Shown here: in pieces, positions 51,420 through 58,952 of the stretch
How positions within the stretch are numbered: position 1 is the first letter of the stretch
How the letters are laid out: the number at the start of each line of letters is the position of its first letter
From: Pseudomonas oryzihabitans
GTDB taxonomy: Bacteria; Pseudomonadota; Gammaproteobacteria; Pseudomonadales; Pseudomonadaceae
Reading direction: 5' to 3'
NCBI RefSeq assembly: GCF_006384975.1
Contig: NZ_CP021645.1
Span: 558,001-622,000 of the forward strand
Length of the DNA stretch: 64,000 nt
Translations under genes and position numbers: made by a program
The notes under the pieces: model-generated
What the model was told of the DNA's origin: nothing
Seen by the model: the letters and a program-made list of their open reading frames with translations, nothing else
The model's database searches: none

Positions 51420-52506
51420 CTATCTGAAGGTGTTGCATGTGGCGGAGACCGTCAAAGGCGGGGTCGCCAGTTATCTGAACCTACTGGAGCGCCAGGCCGG
51501 AGAGTTGCAGTGTGAATTCTTCTTCCTGATCCCGGCCAGCCAGCGTGATCAACTCGATGCCGCTCACCTGTTGACCCACGAGCACCGGCGCAGCCTGACC
51601 GGCGTTCTGGGCCTGGCCCGCGCCATCCTGCAGGCGGTGAAGGAGACGGGAGCCAGCGTGGTCTATGCCCACAGCACCTTCGCCGGCCTGGCGCTCTGCC
51701 TGGCCACCTTACGACTGGATCGGCGGATTCGTACTCTCTATTGCCCGCACGGCTGGGCCAGTCTGCGCAAGTCGAGGTCCTGGATTTCCTTCTGCGTCAG
51801 GAACGTGGAGCGCGCCATCTCCCATGTCCCCTCGCGGGTGGTCAACATTTCGCGTTTCGAGCATGCCTACAGCCGCTCGATGGGCTTCTCCCCGCGTTGT
51901 GTGCTCATCGAGAACACGGTATTGCCCAGCTGGCCCGCGGCCACCCAGTCTTCGCTGTTCGACCCCGCGGTCATCAACGTGCTCTTCGTGGGGCGCTTCG
52001 ATCGGCAGAAGGGTTTCGACATCCTCTGCGATGCCATGCGTCGCTTGAATCGCCAGGCACCGGGACGGTTCTGCTTCCACCTGGTCGGCGACGTGGTACT
52101 GCGCGATCACCAACAGGACTTCGCCTTCGCCAAGAACATCCATTATCACGGCTGGGCCGCGGCGGACGAGATCGACTTCTACTACCGCAACGCCGATTTC
52201 CTGGTGGTGCCTTCGCGCTGGGAGGGCTTCGGCCTCTGTGTGCTGGAGGCCTTCCGCAATGGCTTGCCGGTCATCGCCAGCCGTTCGGGGGCCTTGCCGG
52301 ACCTGATCGAGCATGAGCGCACCGGGCTGCTGTTCGACGGCACCGCAGAGCATCTGTGCGAGCAACTGTGTGCCGTCACTCGCGAGGACAAACTGCGGTG
52401 GGGGGAGAGATGCCTGCAGGCCTATGGCCAACGCTTCGCCTTGGAGCGCTTCGTCGGTGCCTATCGGGAGCTGTTGCATCCGCTGCAGTCGGAGCCGCAG
52501 TCGTGA
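51412..52506 (+). CDS. Glycosyltransferase family 4 protein
   Basis: 364 residues with GT-B fold signs: N-terminal VLHVAETVKGGVASYLNLLE, C-terminal domain VLFVGRFDRQKGFDILCDAM and the donor-binding motif PSRWEGFGLCVLEAFRNGLP, whose E-X7-E glutamates are present. It transfers a nucleotide-sugar unit while the lipid-linked repeat is built at the cytoplasmic membrane face. It is the only glycosyltransferase in the operon, so others, including the initiating phosphoglycosyl transferase, must be encoded elsewhere. The ATG overlaps the previous stop. Confidence 0.92.
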   Translation: MADYLKVLHVAETVKGGVASYLNLLERQAGELQCEFFFLIPASQRDQLDAAHLLTHEHRRSLTGVLGLARAILQAVKETGASVVYAHSTFAGLALCLATLRLDRRIRTLYCPHGWASLRKSRSWISFCVRNVERAISHVPSRVVNISRFEHAYSRSMGFSPRCVLIENTVLPSWPAATQSSLFDPAVINVLFVGRFDRQKGFDILCDAMRRLNRQAPGRFCFHLVGDVVLRDHQQDFAFAKNIHYHGWAAADEIDFYYRNADFLVVPSRWEGFGLCVLEAFRNGLPVIASRSGALPDLIEHERTGLLFDGTAEHLCEQLCAVTREDKLRWGERCLQAYGQRFALERFVGAYRELLHPLQSEPQS

Positions 52507-53726
52507 GGTACACCGCACGGGTCCTGCCGTGGGCGGTAGCCGCGCTACTCATGCTGGGGGCTGGTCGGGGCGAGGCTATCGAGCGCGTCTTCCAGAGCGA
52601 GCTGCCGCTGCCATTGGGGGTGCAGATCGATCCGGAGACGGTTACCGATGAGGACTTGCGACAACTGCGCGAGGTCGGCTTCGATTTCGTGCGGTTCGGT
52701 ATCCGGCCGCGGGTCGCCCAACGGACGGCGGTGCCGGTCGATTATCCACGGCTGACCGCGCGGTTGCGGGCGCATGGCTTGCAAAGCCTGGGTACGCTGT
52801 TCGGAGGGGCTGGCATCTGGGGCCCCGCCAGCGCCGTCGTCACGGACCCCGATCAGCGCTTCGCCGAATTCGCCGCCGAGGTGCTGGGCAACGACGCGAT
52901 TCAGGTCACGGCCTTTGAGCTCTGGAACGAACCCGAACTCAAGACCTTCCTGAACCCGGCACGCCAGGACGAATTCGAGCAGGCCATGCGCCTGACCTGC
53001 GAGCGTCTGGGACAGGTCCCGCGGCGTCCGGTGCTGGCCGGCTTCGGTTTCGCCCGCTTTCCTTTCGATGAGCGTAACGCCAGACTCCAGGATCTGGCCT
53101 TCCAGTTGCTGAAGACGGGCTGCCTCCAGGAACTATCGGTCCACCCCTACCGTAACCAGCCGGAAAGCGTGATTGGCGATTATCGGCAGCTCGCGGCCAG
53201 CGCGGACGAGCGGGGAATTCCCCGGTTGACGATCCTCGCCTCGGAGTGGGGTTATGCGAGTGTGCTGCCGCGTCGTTCGCAACACGCGCAGGCACAATTG
53301 CTGGTGCGGACCTACTTGTCCAACATCGCCGCCGACATCGCTGCGCTTAACCTCTACGCCTGGCGGGATCGTGGCACCAACCCGCTCGAGCGAGAAGACA
53401 ATTTCGGCTTGGTCGATTATTGGGGTCAACCGAAGGAGGCGTTTCGTGCCCTGCGCGACACCCTGCAGGTGCTCCGCGGTTATCGGCTGTCGAGCTATCG
53501 CCAGCAAGGCCAACTGCATCGGCTAGTGCTGAGCAATGGCAAGGGCCTGCTGTACCTGTACTGGACGAATGGTGGCGCCGCCTCTTTGCCGTCCGACGAC
53601 GTACCGGGGGAGGCATGCGAGATGCTTTACCTGGGCACTACCTCGCAATTCTCGGACTGCCCTCCTGCCGGAGGCCTTGGCCGGCTGGTGGACAGCCGAC
53701 CCCTTGCCCAGCGCATGAAGCCTTGA
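52503..53726 (+). CDS. Secreted clan-A glycoside hydrolase (GH39/PslG-like)
   Basis: 407 residues from a GTG overlapping the glycosyltransferase stop (GTGA). The first 25 residues form a signal peptide. The (beta/alpha)8 clan-A catalytic pair is visible: E143 in FELWNEPEL (acid/base) and E248 in ILASEWGYAS (nucleophile). PslG of P. aeruginosa, a GH39 enzyme encoded in the psl operon, has the same general plan and trims matrix polysaccharide. A hydrolase acting on the polymer made by this operon is likely; the linkage is unknown. A convergent hairpin separates it from acnA. Confidence 0.8.
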   Translation: MRYTARVLPWAVAALLMLGAGRGEAIERVFQSELPLPLGVQIDPETVTDEDLRQLREVGFDFVRFGIRPRVAQRTAVPVDYPRLTARLRAHGLQSLGTLFGGAGIWGPASAVVTDPDQRFAEFAAEVLGNDAIQVTAFELWNEPELKTFLNPARQDEFEQAMRLTCERLGQVPRRPVLAGFGFARFPFDERNARLQDLAFQLLKTGCLQELSVHPYRNQPESVIGDYRQLAASADERGIPRLTILASEWGYASVLPRRSQHAQAQLLVRTYLSNIAADIAALNLYAWRDRGTNPLEREDNFGLVDYWGQPKEAFRALRDTLQVLRGYRLSSYRQQGQLHRLVLSNGKGLLYLYWTNGGAASLPSDDVPGEACEMLYLGTTSQFSDCPPAGGLGRLVDSRPLAQRMKP

Positions 53727-53731
53727 GACGA

Positions 53732-53766
53732 CCGGGCGGACCTCAATCAGCGCCGCCCGGGTTCCA
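53732..53766. terminator. Hairpin between convergent polysaccharide operon and acnA
   Basis: An 8-bp stem (CCGGGCGG at 53732-53739 with CCGCCCGG at 53753-53760) with a 13-base loop, placed exactly between the two convergent stop codons. The tail GTTCCACTAG is only weakly T-rich, so termination strength is uncertain; it could work in both directions. Confidence 0.55.
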
Positions 53767-56457
53767 CTAGGCTTTGAGAAACTCCCGCAGCACAAAGTGC
53801 AGGATGCCGCCGGCCTTGAAGTAGCTCACCTCATTGACCGTATCGATGCGGCAGAGCACCTCGACGCTTTCCAGGCTGCCGTCCTCGCGGGTGATCTCCA
53901 GGGTCAGCGGCATGCGCGGACGCAGCTCGACGCCGTCGATCCCCAGCACGGCGATCTTCTCCTTGCCGGTCAGCCCCAGGGACTTGCGATCCACGCCGTC
54001 CTTGAACTGCAGCGGCAGCACGCCCATGCCCACCAGGTTGGATCTGTGGATGCGCTCGAAGCTCTCGGCCACCACGGCTTTCACGCCCAGCAGGTTGGTG
54101 CCCTTGGCCGCCCAGTCGCGAGAGGAGCCGGTGCCGTATTCCTTGCCGGCGATGATCACCAGCGGGGTGTTCTCCAGCTCGTACTTCATGGCCGCGTCAT
54201 AGATCGACAGCTTCTCGCCGCTGGGCACGTGGATCGTATTGCCACCTTCTTCGCCGCCAAGCATCTCGTTCTTGATGCGGATGTTGGCGAAGGTGCCCCT
54301 CATCATCACCTCATGGTTGCCGCGGCGCGAACCGTAGGAGTTGAAGTCGGCATAGGCCACGCCATGTTCGGCCAGATAGCGTCCGGCGGGGCTGTCCTTC
54401 TTGATGTTGCCGGCGGGGGAGATGTGGTCGGTGGTCACCGAATCGCCCAGCAGCGCCAGGATGCGCGCGTCGTGGATGTCGGCGATGCGCGGCGGATCGC
54501 CGGCGATGCCTTCAAAGAACGGCGGATTCTGGATGTAGGTGGAGTCGGCGTCCCAGACATAGGTCTCGGCGTCCGGCACCTGGATGGCCTGCCACTTCTC
54601 GTCGCCGTCGAACACTGCGCCGTATTGCTTGTGGAACATGGCGGTGTCGAGCTTCTGCACCGCCTCGGCCACTTCCTGCTGGCTGGGCCAGACGTCCTTC
54701 AGATAGACCGGCTGGCCATCGTTACCGGTGCCCAGCGGCTCCTGGGTCAGATCGACCTTCACGCTGCCGGCCAGGGCATAGGCCACCACCAGCGGCGGCG
54801 AGGCCAGCCAGTTGGTCTTGACTAGCGGATGCACGCGACCCTCGAAGTTGCGGTTGCCGGAGAGCACCGAGGCCACGGTGAGGTCGGCGTCCTGGATGGC
54901 CTTCTCGATGGGATCGAGCAGCGGTCCTGAGTTGCCGATGCAGGTGGTGCAGCCATAGCCCACCAGGTCGAAGCCGAGGTCGTTGAGATAGGGAGTGAGG
55001 CCGGCGGCGTTGTAGTAGTCGGTCACCACCTTGGAGCCGGGCGCGAGGGACGACTTGACCCAGGGCTTGCGCATCAGGCCCTTCTCGGCGGCTTTCTTCG
55101 CCAAGAGACCGGCCGCCATCATGACGCTGGGGTTGGAGGTATTGGTGCAGGAGGTGATGGCGGCGATGACCACGGCGCCGTCTTCCAGTTGGAAGGTCTG
55201 GCCATCGAGCTGCACTTCCACGCCACTACCAGCCTTGGTGGCCTCGGCTTTTTTCGGGGCCAGGGCATTGAAATCGCCGAAGGCCTTGGCCACTTCGCCG
55301 AGCAACACGCGATCCTGGGGCCGCTTGGGACCGGCCAGGCTGGACTGGACCTCGCCCATGTCCAATTCGAGCACATCGGTGAACACCGGCTCGTCGCCGG
55401 GATTGCGCCACAGGCCCTGGGCCTGGGTGTAGGCCTCGACCAGTTGCACGGTCTCCTCGGGGCGACCGGAGAGGCGCAGGTAGTCCAGGGTGATCTGGTC
55501 CACCGGGAAGAAGCCGCAGGTAGCGCCGTATTCCGGCGCCATGTTGCCGATGGTGGCGCGGTCGGCCAGGGGCAGGGTGGCCAGGCCGTCGCCGAAGAAT
55601 TCGACGAACTTGCCCACCACGCCCTTCTTGCGCAGCATCTGGGTCACGGTCAGCACCAAGTCAGTGGCGGTGATGCCTTCGCGCAGCTTGCCGGTGAGCT
55701 TGAAGCCCACCACCTCGGGAATCAGCATGGACACCGGCTGGCCGAGCATGGCCGCCTCGGCCTCGATACCGCCCACGCCCCAGCCGAGCACGCCCAGGCC
55801 GTTGATCATGGTGGTGTGGGAGTCGGTGCCCACCAGGGTATCGGGGAAGGCGTAGGTCTTGCCGTCTTCTTCCTTGGTCCAGACACTGCGACCGAGGTAT
55901 TCCAGGTTGACCTGGTGACAGATGCCGGTGCCCGGCGGCACTACGCGGAAGTTGTCGAAGGCGTTCTGGCCCCAGCGCAGGAAGGCGTAGCGCTCGCCGT
56001 TGCGCTCCATCTCGATCTCGACGTTCTCGTGGTAGGCGTTCTCGCTGGCGTAGCGGTCCACCATCACCGAGTGGTCGATCACCAGATCGACAGGGGAGAG
56101 CGGATTGATCCGCTGCGGATCGCCACCGGCCTTGGCCACGGCTTCGCGCATGGCGGCCAGGTCGACCACCGCCGGTACCCCGGTGAAGTCCTGCATCAGT
56201 ACTCGCGCCGGGCGGTACTGGATCTCGCGATCGGCGGAGCGGGTCTTGGTCCAGTCGGCCAGGGCCTGGAGGTCCTCGCCGGTGACGGTCTGGTTGTCTT
56301 CCCAGCGCAGCAGGTTTTCCAGCAGCACCTTGAGCGACTTGGGCAGCCTGTCCAGGTTACCCAGGGTCTTGGCGGCGTCGGGCAGGCTGTAATAGTGGTA
56401 GGTACGGTCGCCTACTTGTAGGGTCTTGAGGCTTTTGAGGCTGTCCAGGGCTGGCAT
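53767..56457 (-). CDS. acnA: Aconitate hydratase A
   Basis: 896 residues, normal for the IRP1/AcnA type. It isomerises citrate to isocitrate in the TCA and glyoxylate cycles. The three [4Fe-4S] ligand cysteines are visible in ITSCTNTSNPSV and GYGCTTCIGNSGPL. Other landmarks are the N-terminal YYSLPDAAKTLGNL and QDFTGVPAVVDLAAMR, and the swivel-domain GAGRDWAAKG-like segment GTGSSRDWAAKGTNLLGVKA. AAGGAGACC lies just before the ATG. It is transcribed alone, divergent from rlmM across a 189-base gap. Confidence 0.97.
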   Translation of the reverse strand: MPALDSLKSLKTLQVGDRTYHYYSLPDAAKTLGNLDRLPKSLKVLLENLLRWEDNQTVTGEDLQALADWTKTRSADREIQYRPARVLMQDFTGVPAVVDLAAMREAVAKAGGDPQRINPLSPVDLVIDHSVMVDRYASENAYHENVEIEMERNGERYAFLRWGQNAFDNFRVVPPGTGICHQVNLEYLGRSVWTKEEDGKTYAFPDTLVGTDSHTTMINGLGVLGWGVGGIEAEAAMLGQPVSMLIPEVVGFKLTGKLREGITATDLVLTVTQMLRKKGVVGKFVEFFGDGLATLPLADRATIGNMAPEYGATCGFFPVDQITLDYLRLSGRPEETVQLVEAYTQAQGLWRNPGDEPVFTDVLELDMGEVQSSLAGPKRPQDRVLLGEVAKAFGDFNALAPKKAEATKAGSGVEVQLDGQTFQLEDGAVVIAAITSCTNTSNPSVMMAAGLLAKKAAEKGLMRKPWVKSSLAPGSKVVTDYYNAAGLTPYLNDLGFDLVGYGCTTCIGNSGPLLDPIEKAIQDADLTVASVLSGNRNFEGRVHPLVKTNWLASPPLVVAYALAGSVKVDLTQEPLGTGNDGQPVYLKDVWPSQQEVAEAVQKLDTAMFHKQYGAVFDGDEKWQAIQVPDAETYVWDADSTYIQNPPFFEGIAGDPPRIADIHDARILALLGDSVTTDHISPAGNIKKDSPAGRYLAEHGVAYADFNSYGSRRGNHEVMMRGTFANIRIKNEMLGGEEGGNTIHVPSGEKLSIYDAAMKYELENTPLVIIAGKEYGTGSSRDWAAKGTNLLGVKAVVAESFERIHRSNLVGMGVLPLQFKDGVDRKSLGLTGKEKIAVLGIDGVELRPRMPLTLEITREDGSLESVEVLCRIDTVNEVSYFKAGGILHFVLREFLKA

Positions 56458-56646
56458 CAGGGGTCTCCTTATCGACGGTTGCCCGCTGGCCGCTCGGGCC
56501 TCGAGAGGCGAAGGAGACCCGTACCAGCGCTATGCGGACTGATTTTTCTAGGTGTAGTACTGGACCGGTAAGCGCCGCCTACGTTCCCTGGCTGGCGTGC
56601 TGGGGTATAGTGCGCGCCCTGCGTGACCGCTTGAGGAAGCCCCGTC

Positions 56647-57708
56647 GTGAATACCCTGTTGCTGCTGTGCCGTACCGGTTTCGAAGGCGAGGTCTGCGCC
56701 GAGCTCGGTGAGCGGGCGGCGCTGCTGGGTGTCGCCGGCTATGCCAAGGGCAAGCCGGGGGCGGCCTATGCCGAATTCGTCTGTGGTGATGCCGAAGGTG
56801 CTGCCCGGTTGATGCGGAGCCTGAGATTCGCTGAGCTGATCTTTCCGCGCCAGTGGTCGCGCGGCGCCTTTCTCGACCTGCCCGAGCAGGATCGCATCGG
56901 TCCGCTACTGGAGTGCTTGGCCGACTACCCGGTCTGCGGCAGCCTGGCGCTGGAAATGCCGGACACTAACGACGGCAAGGCACTCTCCACCTTCTGCAAG
57001 AAATTCGAGCGCCCCCTGACCCTCGCCTTGCGCAAGGCCGGGCGCCTGGTGGACGACCCCCGCGCGCCTCGCCTGCAACTGACCTTCCTCAGCGGTCGCC
57101 AGGTCTTCGTCGGCCTGGTCGAGCCGGGCAATGCCGCCCTTTGGCCCATGGGCATCCCGCGGCTGAAGTTTCCCCGCGAGGCGCCCAGTCGCTCGACCCT
57201 CAAGCTGGAAGAGGCCTGGCACCAATTCATCCCACGCGCCGAATGGGAGACCCGCCTGGCGCCGGAGATGCGTGCCGTGGACCTGGGCGCCGCGCCCGGT
57301 GGCTGGACCTGGCAACTGGTGGCCCGCGAGATGCTGGTGACGGCGGTGGACAACGGCCCCATGAACGAGGCGCTGATGGACACCGGCCTGGTGGAGCACC
57401 TGCAGGTCGACGGCTACGCCTTCGCGCCCAAGCGCCCAGTGGACTGGATGGTCTGCGACATCGTCGAGAAGCCGGCGCGCACCGCCGCGCTGATCGAGCG
57501 CTGGATCGGCGAGGGCCATTGCCGCGAGGCAGTGGTCAATCTCAAGCTGCCGATGAAGCAGCGCTATCGCGAGGTGGCCGGTATCCTCGAACGCCTTCGC
57601 GACCACTTCGCAGGCCGCGGCCAGCGCGTCACCATCGGCTGCAAGCAGCTCTACCACGACCGCGAGGAAGTGACCTGTCATCTACGCCGGCTGGATAAGA
57701 AACCCTAG
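56647..57708 (+). CDS. rlmM: 23S rRNA 2'-O-ribose C2498 methyltransferase RlmM
   Basis: 353 residues from a GTG (AGGAAGCCCC upstream). The N-terminal THUMP-like region is followed by a Rossmann methyltransferase domain with the SAM motif VDLGAAPGGWTWQL and the downstream DWMVCDIVEKP. KLPMKQRY carries a catalytic-type Lys. Length and layout match RlmM, which methylates the 2'-O of C2498 in 23S rRNA. It is followed 57 bases later by tusA. Confidence 0.95.
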   Translation: MNTLLLLCRTGFEGEVCAELGERAALLGVAGYAKGKPGAAYAEFVCGDAEGAARLMRSLRFAELIFPRQWSRGAFLDLPEQDRIGPLLECLADYPVCGSLALEMPDTNDGKALSTFCKKFERPLTLALRKAGRLVDDPRAPRLQLTFLSGRQVFVGLVEPGNAALWPMGIPRLKFPREAPSRSTLKLEEAWHQFIPRAEWETRLAPEMRAVDLGAAPGGWTWQLVAREMLVTAVDNGPMNEALMDTGLVEHLQVDGYAFAPKRPVDWMVCDIVEKPARTAALIERWIGEGHCREAVVNLKLPMKQRYREVAGILERLRDHFAGRGQRVTIGCKQLYHDREEVTCHLRRLDKKP

Positions 57709-57765
57709 GCCGCTGCCAAGCTCTGAATGCAGATCGCCGCAACCGTTTTACCCCTTGGAGACCTC

Positions 57766-58005
57766 ATGACCCTCGAAGCCGATGCCACCCTCGACGCCAG
57801 CGGGCTGAATTGCCCGGAGCCGGTGATGATGCTGCACAACAAGGTGCGCGACATCGCCCCCGGCGCCCTGCTCAAGGTCATCGCCACCGATCCCTCCACC
57901 CAGCGCGACATCCCCAAGTTCTGCGTCTTCCTCGGCCACGAGCTGGTAGAGAAGAGCGAGGGGGAGGGGCGTTATCTGTATTGGATTCGCAAGAAGGTGG
58001 AGTGA
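57766..58005 (+). CDS. tusA: Sulfurtransferase TusA
   Basis: 79 residues from ATG 57766; an in-frame ATG at 57727 would add 13 atypical residues. The TusA signature [18 protein letters not shown] is present with the catalytic cysteine at residue 16. TusA carries persulfide sulfur from IscS toward TusBCD for 2-thiouridine in tRNA, and also affects molybdenum cofactor synthesis. TTGGAGACC precedes the start. The pairing with rlmM is inferred to be a housekeeping arrangement. Confidence 0.94.
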   Translation: MTLEADATLDASGLNCPEPVMMLHNKVRDIAPGALLKVIATDPSTQRDIPKFCVFLGHELVEKSEGEGRYLYWIRKKVE

Positions 58006-58017
58006 GCGTCCGTCGCT

Positions 58018-58110
58018 GTAGGTTGGGTTGAGACGGCTTCATCGTCGAAGCCCAACGGTGCAATGCCGGGCTAGGTCTGTTGGGCTTCGCTGCGCTCAAC
58101 CCAACCTACG
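58018..58110. repeat. Inverted pair of TTGGGCTTCGC-type repeats
   Basis: GTAGGTTGGGTTGAG to GAAGCCCAAC (58018-58056) faces a plus-oriented copy TGTTGGGCTTCGCTGCGCTC to CAACCTACG (58079-58110). This is the same arrangement as at 33618-33702 in the opposite order. Confidence 0.78.
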
Positions 58111-58123
58111 TTGGTGCGTATTC

Positions 58124-58205
58124 CGTAGCGTGGAAAACCGCGCAGCGTTTTCCACTGTATGCCCCCGAACCCGTGGACAAGGCTGCGCCGTTGTCCACCC
58201 TACGT
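58124..58205. repeat. Tandem hairpins (GTGGAAAAC and GTGGACAA stems)
   Basis: Two back-to-back hairpins: GTGGAAAAC (58130-58138) with GTTTTCCAC (58147-58155), and GTGGACAA (58173-58180) with TTGTCCAC (58191-58198). The block is bounded by CGTAG and CTACG. It looks like another extragenic repeat family and may also end transcription between tusA and the convergent hydrolase gene. Confidence 0.7.
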
Positions 58206-58212
58206 TCTACGG

Positions 58213-58863
58213 TCAGGCAAGACCCAGGCCTCTGACCACGCCCACCAGATGCTCCCCCAGTCGCCGATGCTGGTCCGCTTCGAAATGCACGCCGTCCACT
58301 GGACTCACCCGGATGATCGCGCCAGCGTCGACGAAGGTCGCGCCCTGGGCTTCGGCGACCTGGCGATAGCGCTCGGCCAGCTGACGTGACTTGGCGGCGC
58401 CGCCGATGAAGATCTCGCCGAGAGAACCCACTTCCTCGATAGGCGCTGGCGCCATCACGATGAGCTCGGGCTGGCTACCGTCCGGACCGGCGTTGCAACG
58501 TTTGATCTCATCCAGCAGCACTTGCAGGGCGCTGGCAATATCCGCTGGTGTCACCGAGAAGCGGGCCTTGAGATCGTTGGTGCCCAGCATCAACAGCAAC
58601 ACATCGACGGGTAGCTGGCTTTGCAGGCAGGGCCGCAGATAGCTCAGGCCGTTCTTGTGGCGGCCGTCGATGGGATCGTCGTGCACGGTGGTGCGGGATG
58701 GTAGGCCTTCTTCGATCACCCGCCAGTCGGCGCCCAGGCCGCGGGCCAGCACGCCGGTCCAGCGCTCGTCCCAGTCGAAGCGTTCGAGCCTGCCCGACGG
58801 GGTATGGGGGCGGGTGCCGTGGGTATTGGAATCGCCATAGCAGAGCAGGGTGCGCGAGGGCAT
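58213..58863 (-). CDS. SGNH/GDSL-family hydrolase (arylesterase-like)
   Basis: 216 residues with all SGNH blocks: CYGDSNTHGT with the nucleophile Ser12, LMLGTNDLKARF (Asn96) and the catalytic pair D190/H193 in VDGVHF. There is no signal peptide, so it is probably cytoplasmic. It hydrolyses small esters or lipids; the substrate is unknown. It is downstream of the MscS-type gene on the same strand with an 89-base gap, so it may be transcribed separately. Confidence 0.9.
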   Translation of the reverse strand: MPSRTLLCYGDSNTHGTRPHTPSGRLERFDWDERWTGVLARGLGADWRVIEEGLPSRTTVHDDPIDGRHKNGLSYLRPCLQSQLPVDVLLLMLGTNDLKARFSVTPADIASALQVLLDEIKRCNAGPDGSQPELIVMAPAPIEEVGSLGEIFIGGAAKSRQLAERYRQVAEAQGATFVDAGAIIRVSPVDGVHFEADQHRRLGEHLVGVVRGLGLA

Positions 58864-58952
58864 GCCGTGGCCTCTTTGGGGAAGGGATGGCTTTACCCTA
58901 GAGACTTTTCCGCCCTACGGCGAGCTCTGGTAGTCGTTCTGGCGCTGCGGCC

